Of a stretch of 11,917 bases of DNA, positions 7,097 to 11,917 are shown one piece after another (position 1 is the stretch's first letter; each line of letters opens with the position of its first letter). The position numbers and the translations under genes are program-made. The stretch covers positions 1-11,917 of the forward strand of contig CALVJE010000025.1 of the NCBI GenBank assembly GCA_944331725.1, read 5' to 3'. The stretch is from an uncultured Bacilli bacterium (lineage in GTDB: Bacteria > Bacillota_I > Bacilli_A > RF39 > UBA660). Under the pieces are notes generated by a model. It did not search any database. It saw only the letters and a program-made list of their open reading frames with translations, and was not told where the DNA came from.

Positions 7097-8221
7097 AATG
7101 TTATAACTTCTTTCTTTTTGATTACTTATATTTAAAACAATTCCTACTAAAATTAAATAAGATAATAAACTACTACCACCATAACTAATGAAAGGTAAAG
7201 TAATACCTGTAATAGGTAATAGTCCTACAGTCATTCCTATATTTTGTACTTGTTGGAATATTAACATTCCAAGTATTCCTGCTAAAACAAATTTATCTCT
7301 TGGTGCTATCTTTTTAGTAGCCATATTTATTAATCTAGTATCAAAGAAAATAATAATTGCAATTAAAATAATAGCACCAAATAATCCAAAGTTAGAAGCA
7401 AAGACAGCGAAGATAAAATCAGTAGATGATTCTGGAAAATATATTGGTGTATTATTAAATCCGTGTCCAAATACTCCTGCTGATCCTATCGCTGCTAGAG
7501 CATTTTCAAGTTGTAATCCACTACCATTTTGCCAGTCTAGTATTCTATCAAATCTATAATATAAATCAGTTCCAAAGATATTTACAAATAAATCTTCATT
7601 TAAGAAATAACATCCTAAAACTAAAGCTAGTATTATTCCAATAATAGATCCTAATATTATAAACCATCTTAATCTAATTCCTGATGTGAACATCATACAA
7701 AAATATATTATGAAATAAATCATTACTGATCCAGTATCAGGTTCTAAGAAGGTTAAAATACTCGGTATTAAAACAATTATTAAAGTCTTTAAAATAAATA
7801 TTGCTTCTTCTTTAATACTAGGATGATCAGTAGTTTCTCTAAAATTAGAAATAACAACACTAAGTAATAACATTAAACTAATCTTAGTAAATTCACTAGG
7901 TTGAAAACTTCCTACATAAGGAATTACAAACCAACATTTACTATTATTAATTTCTGGTGCAAATAAAAGAAGTGATAATAGTAAAATATTACATATAATA
8001 TAAAATACCCAAGCATTTCTATAAAGATAATCATTTTTTAACTTTAATAAAATAATAATTATTATTCCTCCAATTAGATACCATATCCCTTGCTTTAAGG
8101 CAATATTACCTAAATCACTAGAAGAATATGTCATTGCACTATATATAGTAGTAATACTTATAATAGCGAATAATATTACAGGAATAACAATAGTTAAATC
8201 AATTTTTATTTTTTTACTCAT
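7094..8221 (-). CDS. rodA: RodA-type SEDS peptidoglycan glycosyltransferase
   Basis: A 375-aa polytopic membrane protein of the SEDS (RodA/FtsW/SpoVE) family, which polymerises lipid II into glycan strands together with a class B PBP. Motifs in order are CWFVIP (96-101), FQPSEFTK (106-113), FLEPDTGS (158-165), QLENALAAIGSAGVFGHGF (237-255), FPESSTDFIFAV (262-273) with Asp268 in the place of the catalytic Asp, and the C-terminal GITLPFISYGGSSLLSYL. These fit RodA better than FtsW. Length is normal, with about 10 membrane segments. The gene is not beside mreBCD or a PBP2 gene, so its partner must be encoded elsewhere. Near spore-coat genes, a sporulation role like that of SpoVE is conceivable, but its sigma-A-like promoter argues for vegetative use. 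AAGGAAGG (8239-8232) is the RBS. Confidence 0.93.
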   Translation of the reverse strand: MSKKIKIDLTIVIPVILFAIISITTIYSAMTYSSSDLGNIALKQGIWYLIGGIIIIILLKLKNDYLYRNAWVFYIICNILLLSLLLFAPEINNSKCWFVIPYVGSFQPSEFTKISLMLLLSVVISNFRETTDHPSIKEEAIFILKTLIIVLIPSILTFLEPDTGSVMIYFIIYFCMMFTSGIRLRWFIILGSIIGIILALVLGCYFLNEDLFVNIFGTDLYYRFDRILDWQNGSGLQLENALAAIGSAGVFGHGFNNTPIYFPESSTDFIFAVFASNFGLFGAIILIAIIIFFDTRLINMATKKIAPRDKFVLAGILGMLIFQQVQNIGMTVGLLPITGITLPFISYGGSSLLSYLILVGIVLNISNQKERSYNI

Positions 8222-8253
8222 TAAATCACTGCCTTCCTTTTCAAGTCATTAAT

Positions 8254-8262
8254 ATTATATCA
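8254..8262 (-). promoter_or_regulatory. Extended -10 promoter of rodA
   Basis: Read on the minus strand, TGATATAAT is a perfect extended -10 box about 33 nt upstream of the rodA ATG. The -35 region is poor. Confidence 0.6.
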
Positions 8263-8315
8263 GAAAATAGTAAAATTTATTAGTTAAAAACATAAAATGT
8301 TTTAGGAGGAATAAT

Positions 8316-8642
8316 ATGAAACAATTACCACCTATATTTAAAGTTAATAATAGTATAAAAAATAATAATCAAAAATACTACTATGAAAAAGTAAGTAATG
8401 TAAATAAAGTAAAAAATATTGATAATAAAAAAGATCTTACTATTTCAGAAAAAATAGATAAAATCTTTAAGACTAAAGGATATGCTTTTAATGTTCCTGT
8501 AACTATAGAATTTGCAGGTAAAAGATTAGATACTTATTTAGCTTTAAGAAAAAACAATTCTATTATAACTTTAGATAATGAAGTAATTCCTATATCTACT
8601 ATTACTTCTTTAGAAATAAAAAAAGTCCATCGTAATGAATGA
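8316..8642 (+). CDS. Unrecognised 108-aa protein, convergent with coat genes
   Basis: I do not recognise this protein. The first 45 residues are polar and Asn/Lys-rich, likely disordered, with a QKYYYEK patch. Residues 46-105 look like a compact beta-rich domain: KGYAFNVPVTIEF, KRLDTYLALRKNNSIITL and EVIPISTITSLEIKK. The pattern of short strands recalls small beta-barrel modules, but this is only an impression. The gene has a strong RBS (AGGAGG at 8304-8309) and ends in a terminator shared with the CotY/Z-like genes. Its last codons form the left arm of that hairpin. Being next to the coat genes may mean a spore role, but the two are on opposite strands, so this is weak. CATAAAAT at 8291-8298 resembles a sporulation -10 box but would place the start of transcription inside the RBS. 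Confidence 0.75.
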   Translation: MKQLPPIFKVNNSIKNNNQKYYYEKVSNVNKVKNIDNKKDLTISEKIDKIFKTKGYAFNVPVTIEFAGKRLDTYLALRKNNSIITLDNEVIPISTITSLEIKKVHRNE

Positions 8643-8652
8643 TGGACTTTTA
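8621..8652. terminator. Bidirectional terminator overlapping both coding ends
   Basis: AAAAGTCCATC (8621-8631) pairs perfectly with GATGGACTTTT (8641-8651), with a 9-nt loop. The left arm encodes the end of the 108-aa protein, whose stop is TGA at 8640-8642, and the right arm runs into the stop of the coat gene (8650-8652). Confidence 0.88.
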
Positions 8653-9051
8653 TACACCACTTATAAAAGTATCAGGTAAACACCTTATAGCAGAAACACA
8701 ATCTAGATTAATAGTAAAAAATGTACTTGTAGGAATATAGGTTTCTTGGTTGTTTTCAGTATCAGTATTTAATGCTAATACTCTACAAGTGCAACAATTA
8801 TCTTCTAAGTTTTCTAATCTAAAGACACTTGAAGTTCCATTAGTAGTTCCTACTGTATATGGAAAAGACCAAAGATTACCGGTTACACAGTTATAAAAAT
8901 TTATTGGTCTTGTATTGTAACAAATTAAATTAGGAGTAGGTCCTAAGAAAGGTTTGTCACATCCATTAACTTCACAATCACTATCTTTAGCATTTTGTAG
9001 ACAAAGTATTGTCTCTAAAATATCAGTAAGACAGTTTTTTTCATTACACAT
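8650..9051 (-). CDS. CotY/CotZ-like spore coat protein (second of pair)
   Basis: A 133-aa Cys-rich protein (12 Cys) of the CotY/CotZ/ExsY family, which cross-links by disulfides into the outer coat crust or the exosporium basal layer. Recognisable parts are the Cys-rich start, PFLGPTPNLICYNTRPINFY (34-53), SSVFRLENLEDNCCTCRVL (74-92) and the hallmark TINLDCVSAIRCL (113-125), corresponding to the DLGCFCAIQC block of CotZ. It has no signal peptide, as expected for a mother-cell product. AAGGAGG (9064-9058) precedes the ATG. It lies 14 nt downstream of a paralogue on the same strand, and the pair must be one operon. Compared with the paralogue it has an extra Asn/Thr-rich loop near residues 55-73 and has lost the middle Cys of the CICAISC motif. 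Confidence 0.9.
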   Translation of the reverse strand: MCNEKNCLTDILETILCLQNAKDSDCEVNGCDKPFLGPTPNLICYNTRPINFYNCVTGNLWSFPYTVGTTNGTSSVFRLENLEDNCCTCRVLALNTDTENNQETYIPTSTFFTINLDCVSAIRCLPDTFISGV

Positions 9052-9065
9052 ACTTATCCTCCTTT

Positions 9066-9446
9066 TTATAAATTATCAATGATAATATCATCTAAACAAC
9101 TAATAGCACAGATGCAATTTAAATTAATAGTTATAAATTCATTAGTCGTAATAAATCTTCTTGTCACATCACTTGTATCTGGATTAGGTCTTAAAATACG
9201 ACATTTAACACAGCAGTTATTTACAGATTCTACTCTAAAAACACTAGACTCGTTAGCAGTAAATAAACTACCATCTTTAGTATAAAAAGTTACTGGCCTT
9301 GTATTAAAACAAATAATATTAGGAGTACTTCCTAGATAAGGTCTAGTACAAGATTCATCAAAACAATCATTACCATTAGCATTTTTTTGTAATACATCTA
9401 TAACCTTTAGTAATTTTCCTAGACAGCAACTATCTTTATTTTCCAT
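9066..9446 (-). CDS. CotY/CotZ-like spore coat protein (first of pair)
   Basis: A 126-aa Cys-rich protein (11 Cys) of the CotY/CotZ/ExsY family. PYLGSTPNIICFNTRPVTFY (36-55), SSVFRVESVNNCCVKCRILR (67-86) and FITINLNCICAISCLDD (104-120) match the CotZ pattern well and align with the downstream gene, so the two arose by tandem duplication. In Bacilli these proteins self-assemble into two-dimensional disulfide-linked sheets. The ATG at 9446 is chosen over a TTG at 9449 because it gives better spacing to GAGGTGGTG (9460-9452). The collagen-like gene has a near-identical RBS (AGGTGGTG), which hints at shared expression. Upstream, on the minus strand, CCTATATTA (9481-9473) is one mismatch from the mother-cell sigma-E/K -10 pattern CATAnnnTA and is well placed, but that pattern is common in AT-rich DNA. 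Confidence 0.9.
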   Translation of the reverse strand: MENKDSCCLGKLLKVIDVLQKNANGNDCFDESCTRPYLGSTPNIICFNTRPVTFYTKDGSLFTANESSVFRVESVNNCCVKCRILRPNPDTSDVTRRFITTNEFITINLNCICAISCLDDIIIDNL

Positions 9447-9471
9447 CAAAACACCACCTCTTATCTATTAT

Positions 9472-9532
9472 CTAATATAGGTTATTCTAACATTTCTTTT
9501 TTGTGTAGTTTATAACCTATCCTCTATATTAG
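9472..9532. repeat. Long interrupted inverted repeat between divergent genes
   Basis: The left arm CTAATATAGGTTAT (9472-9485) reverse-complements to ATAACCTATATTAG. The right arm is the same sequence with a 7-nt insertion (9512-9532). The arms are separated by 26 nt and flank the centre of the gap between the coat operon and the EIIB-like gene. It could be a regulatory site pair or duplicated promoter DNA read in both directions. The arms are AT-rich, so function is uncertain. Confidence 0.6.
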
Positions 9533-9585
9533 TTTATGTGTTTAGAGGAATTTAATTTCCACTTTTATTTTTTTATAAATTATAG

Positions 9586-9591
9586 TATACT
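9586..9591 (+). promoter_or_regulatory. Possible -10 box of the EIIB-like gene
   Basis: TATACT lies 16 nt upstream of the chosen ATG. There is no clear -35 box. If used, the mRNA leader is about 10 nt and just includes the GGGTGAAG ribosome site. Confidence 0.35.
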
Positions 9592-9607
9592 TGTAATGGG
9601 TGAAGAT

Positions 9608-9913
9608 ATGGAATATTTAATTATTGTAGTAGTACTTTTAATAATTTTATTAGCAGTACTAAAAGCAAATAAAAAATCAGCTTCTATAGATCTTAATAAA
9701 TTAGTCCTTTATTTAGGAGGAAAAGATAATATTATTCAAACTGAAACTAAGATGTCAAGATTTATAGTAACATTAAAAGATATTAAGAAAGCAGATAAAG
9801 ATGCTATTATGAGGCTAGGTGCTAAAGGAGTAGTTGAAATTGATAATCAACTAAAGATAATATTAGGGCCTGAATCTAAACAACTAAAGAAATATATTGA
9901 TGAATTAAAATAG
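9608..9913 (+). CDS. Membrane-anchored PTS EIIB-like domain lacking the active-site Cys
   Basis: A 101-aa protein: one N-terminal membrane helix (residues 3-18), a short Lys/Ser linker, then an EIIB fold of the glucose-family PTS type. DLNKLVLYLGGKDNI (28-42), SRFIVTLKDIKKADK (50-64), MRLGAKGVVEID (68-79) and LKIILGPESKQLKKYIDEL follow the EIIB pattern residue for residue. In true EIIB the phosphorylated Cys sits in the ACITRLRV motif; here the aligned segment is TKMSRFIV, with Lys48 in place of Cys. It therefore cannot carry phosphate the usual way and has no EIIC or EIIA neighbour. A sensor, scaffold or regulatory role is possible. The ATG at 9608 is chosen because GGGTGAAG lies just upstream and the helix starts there. 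An in-frame ATG at 9596 lacks an RBS. Confidence 0.8.
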   Translation: MEYLIIVVVLLIILLAVLKANKKSASIDLNKLVLYLGGKDNIIQTETKMSRFIVTLKDIKKADKDAIMRLGAKGVVEIDNQLKIILGPESKQLKKYIDELK

Positions 9914-9930
9914 AGTTTTATCTATTTTTT
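9907..9930 (+). terminator. Weak terminator after the EIIB-like gene
   Basis: AAAATAGA (9907-9914) and TCTATTTT (9921-9928) form an 8-bp, all but two AT, stem overlapping the stop codon and followed by more T residues. Probably leaky. Confidence 0.5.
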
Positions 9931-9945
9931 TCTTTTTCGCTAAAA

Positions 9946-9953
9946 TTCGACAA
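9946..9953. promoter_or_regulatory. Perfect Spo0A box upstream of the KinB-like kinase gene
   Basis: TTCGACAA is the reverse complement of TTGTCGAA, an exact match to the Spo0A-binding core TGTCGAA. It lies 49 nt before the kinase ATG. A possible -10 TATACT is at 9974-9979, so the box would overlap or adjoin the -35 region, a position used for Spo0A control in Bacillus. By rough base composition a perfect 8-mer is expected less than once per window this size, so chance is not excluded. Confidence 0.55.
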
Positions 9954-9990
9954 AATTCTACATAACTATTTCATATACTTATATTGAAAA

Positions 9991-9998
9991 GAGGGAGA
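9991..9998 (+). promoter_or_regulatory. RBS deciding the kinase start
   Basis: GAGGGAGA ends 3 nt before the ATG at 10002, its purine core lying within normal spacing. An in-frame TTG at 9984 lies upstream of the RBS and has none of its own, so the ATG is the start. Confidence 0.75.
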
Positions 9999-10001
9999 AT
10001 T

Positions 10002-11255
10002 ATGTCGTTTATTGAAGTTGTTATTAAAAGTTTAGTTTTTTTAATATGTCCTTTAGCAATATATTTACTTTATACTATTTATAAAAGAAATATGTCTATA
10101 GAAGAGAAAGATATAGCCTTTGAACTTGCAATACTTAGTTCTTTATATTTAGTTTTAAGATATGATTGTTCTTTTTATAATGGGTATCCTATTATTATTT
10201 TTGATATACCTTTACTTATTTGTTATTATAAAAGAAAAATTGGTTTATCTATTTTTATCTCCATTATTTTAATCTTTTATCAATATCTATTCCTTAATCT
10301 AAATTTAACATTCTTAGTATTTGAATATATTAGTTATTTAGTAATTTATACATTTATAATTAGAAAGAAAATAAGACCTATTAGTATTGTTAATATCTTT
10401 ATTGTAATTAAAAGTTTTATGTTATCATTATCAGTGTTTTGGTTTATAAAACCTGAGGGGACTTTTACTTCTAATCTTACTTATTTATTTGTAATAATTT
10501 TAGTATTATACTTTGTTACTAACTTAATAATATATTTCTTTGCTAAAGGAGAGAAAATTGTCGAACTTAGTAATGATTTAGAAAAAATAGAAAAAGAAAA
10601 AGAACTTAGAAGTTCCTTATTTAAAGTTACTCACGAAATTAAAAATCCTATAGCAGTTTGTAAAGGATATTTAGATATGATAGATTTTAATGATAAGAAA
10701 AAGGTAAGGAAATATGTTCCTATTATAAAAGATGAAATTAATAGAACTTTAATACTTATGGATGATTTCTTAGATTATACTAAGATTAAAATAGAAAAAG
10801 AAGAGATGGATTTATCTATGTTATTAGAAGAGTTAGAAGAGTCTTTAAAAGATTTATTTAAGAAGAATAAGATTAAATCATCTTTTAATAATATAGATGA
10901 TGAAATATATATAGAAGCTGATTATAATAGATTAAAACAAGTTTTTATTAATCTTTTAAAGAATGCTGTTGAAGCGAAAGATGTAAGTAAGGCTAATATG
11001 TATGTTAATGTTAAGTTAGAAGAAGATAGTGATAGTATTAGAATAGTTATTGAAGATAATGGGGTTGGTATGGATAGTGAGACTTTAGATAAAATTAGTG
11101 AGATGTTTTTTACTACTAAGAAAAAAGGTAGTGGACTTGGGGTTAGTTTATCTAAAGAGATTGTTGAACAACATAATGGTAGTATAGTGTATAATTCAGT
11201 AAAAGGAAAGGGGACTAGAGTAATAGTTACTTTACCTAAATCATTAAATGTGTAA
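10002..11255 (+). CDS. KinB-like membrane sensor histidine kinase
   Basis: A 417-aa kinase. Residues 1-181 form about six membrane segments with short loops and no large extracellular domain, the architecture of the Bacillus sporulation kinase KinB. A short coiled linker (about 183-203) leads to the HisKA domain with FKVTHEIKNPIAVCKGYLDM (207-226; phospho-acceptor His211). The ATPase domain has the N box QVFINLLKNAVEA (Asn317, Asn321), the G1 box DNGVGM (352-357) and an F/G2 region MFFTTKKKGSGLG (368-380). All catalytic motifs are intact. No response regulator gene is adjacent, as expected for orphan kinases that phosphorylate Spo0F in the phosphorelay. The upstream Spo0A box suggests feedback with the master regulator of sporulation. 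Kinase identity is certain; the KinB role is inferred from topology, orphan status and context. yqeK follows after 21 nt and is probably co-transcribed. Confidence 0.88.
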   Translation: MSFIEVVIKSLVFLICPLAIYLLYTIYKRNMSIEEKDIAFELAILSSLYLVLRYDCSFYNGYPIIIFDIPLLICYYKRKIGLSIFISIILIFYQYLFLNLNLTFLVFEYISYLVIYTFIIRKKIRPISIVNIFIVIKSFMLSLSVFWFIKPEGTFTSNLTYLFVIILVLYFVTNLIIYFFAKGEKIVELSNDLEKIEKEKELRSSLFKVTHEIKNPIAVCKGYLDMIDFNDKKKVRKYVPIIKDEINRTLILMDDFLDYTKIKIEKEEMDLSMLLEELEESLKDLFKKNKIKSSFNNIDDEIYIEADYNRLKQVFINLLKNAVEAKDVSKANMYVNVKLEEDSDSIRIVIEDNGVGMDSETLDKISEMFFTTKKKGSGLGVSLSKEIVEQHNGSIVYNSVKGKGTRVIVTLPKSLNV

Positions 11256-11276
11256 TAATATTATAAAGAGGTAGTT

Positions 11277-11873
11277 ATGAATTGTAGTATTGAAGAGATT
11301 AAAGAATATTTAAAGAAAAATTTATCAGAGTATCGTTATAACCATAGTATAAGAGTAATGGAAGAAGCTAAGAAGCTTGCTATACATTATAATTGTGATG
11401 TTAATAAGTGTATGTTATGTGGTCTTACTCACGATATTGCTAAAGAGTATAGTGATTTAGATAATAAAGAGATTATTGATAAATATAAAATATCTAAAGA
11501 TATGTTAAAAGATTTTTCTAGTAAGACTATTCACGGTCTTATTGGATCTTTTGTTGTTTTAGATAAATATAATTTTAGTTCTGATATGGTTATGGCTATT
11601 AGATATCATACTACTGGGTATCCTTCTATGGATTTACTTGCTAAAATAGTTTATTTGGCTGATAAGATAGAAGTAGGTAAGAGTTATCCTTTAATAGAAG
11701 AAGAAAGAAGACTTGCTTATATAGATATAGATAAAGCACTTATATTTTGTTTAGAAAATCAAATAAGAAAATTAAAAAAAGAAAATAAAACTGTAAATAA
11801 GCTTGCTCTTGATACTTTAGAGTCTTTAGTGAAACAAATGAAGGTCAATTTAAATTTGGAAATCCGGAAATGA
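11277..11873 (+). CDS. yqeK: YqeK, HD-domain diadenosine tetraphosphate hydrolase
   Basis: A 198-aa HD-superfamily protein of the YqeK family, which splits Ap4A symmetrically into two ADP using an iron or other metal site. Metal ligands are in place: RYNHSIRV (His23), LTHDIAKEY (His52-Asp53), TIHGLIGS (His86), IRYHTTGYPSM (His111) and LADKIEVGKSY (Asp129). Length and order match the family. In most Firmicutes yqeK sits between nadD and rsfS; here it follows a histidine kinase by 21 nt with a moderate RBS (AGAGG), and no nadD is seen upstream. What follows lies outside the window. Ap4A builds up under stress, so coupling to a sporulation kinase could be meaningful or just positional. Confidence 0.92.
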   Translation: MNCSIEEIKEYLKKNLSEYRYNHSIRVMEEAKKLAIHYNCDVNKCMLCGLTHDIAKEYSDLDNKEIIDKYKISKDMLKDFSSKTIHGLIGSFVVLDKYNFSSDMVMAIRYHTTGYPSMDLLAKIVYLADKIEVGKSYPLIEEERRLAYIDIDKALIFCLENQIRKLKKENKTVNKLALDTLESLVKQMKVNLNLEIRK

Positions 11874-11898
11874 TATCCGAATTTATTAATTGATAAGC

Positions 11899-11917
11899 AA
11901 CAAAGGTGAACTTTGTT
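11899..11917 (+). terminator. Probable terminator after yqeK, cut by window end
   Basis: AACAAAG (11899-11905) pairs with CTTTGTT (11911-11917) around a GTGAA loop. The window ends at the last stem base, so the U-tract cannot be seen. The stem may be longer. Confidence 0.5.

Noticed and set aside
9447..9449. TTG start for the first CotY/Z-like gene
   Set aside because: The adjacent ATG at 9446-9444 has better spacing from the GAGGTGGTG site.
10558..10565. A second perfect TTGTCGAA Spo0A-box sequence
   Set aside because: It lies inside the kinase coding sequence, where it encodes part of the linker, and has no promoter beside it. Most likely chance.
11854..11880. Repeated ATCCG near the end of yqeK as a possible hairpin or repeat
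   Set aside because: The two copies are direct and short and do not form a stable stem.

Overview
The window is very AT-rich and carries short intergenic gaps, AAGGAGG-type ribosome binding sites, near-consensus sigma-A promoters and the standard bacterial code (TGG for Trp, TGA as stop). It contains endospore-coat genes of the CotY/CotZ type, a BclA-like collagen-repeat protein and a KinB-like sensor kinase with a perfect Spo0A box upstream. Together these point to an endospore-forming, low-GC member of the Bacilli, plausibly one of the uncultured gut lineages near Erysipelotrichales/RF39. The lineage is an inference; no 16S gene is present.

Layout. (1) 1-2850, minus strand: a tightly overlapping three-gene operon for a radical-type 2-hydroxyacyl-CoA dehydratase system: a DUF2229-like protein, a D-component/YjiM-like protein and a BadF/HgdC-type ATPase activator that runs off the left edge. 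(2) 2968-4312, plus strand: a short HigA-like HTH protein without a toxin partner, then a two-gene unit of a membrane-anchored thioredoxin-fold protein and a bacterial PH-domain-like protein. (3) 4389-5131, minus strand: a collagen-repeat protein of BclA type, then tRNA-Ala(UGC) with its own consensus promoter and terminator. (4) 5233-7066, plus strand: a GT4 glycolipid glycosyltransferase resembling LafB and an unrecognised 253-aa protein with a perfect sigma-A promoter. (5) 7094-9446: a RodA-type SEDS glycan polymerase (minus), a 108-aa unknown (plus) and a tandem pair of CotY/CotZ-like coat proteins (minus). (6) 9608-11873, plus strand: a membrane-anchored EIIB-like domain lacking its phosphorylation cysteine, a KinB-like histidine kinase and YqeK, an HD-domain Ap4A hydrolase. 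A truncated hairpin lies at the right edge.

How the parts fit. Much of the right half concerns the cell envelope and sporulation: RodA for wall synthesis, the glycosyltransferase for membrane glycolipids, the CotY/Z pair and collagen-like protein for the spore surface, and the KinB-like kinase for feeding the phosphorelay to Spo0A. The left operon is metabolic: ATP-driven low-potential electron transfer to an iron-sulfur dehydratase or reductase of unknown substrate. Three convergent gene pairs share bidirectional terminators, two of which overlap stop codons, so the region is compact. No mobile element, CRISPR array or prophage gene was seen.

The points most worth a second look are the EIIB-like domain with Lys in place of the active-site Cys, the Spo0A box in front of the KinB-like kinase, the split dehydratase/activator operon, and the collagen-repeat plus CotY/Z spore-surface set.
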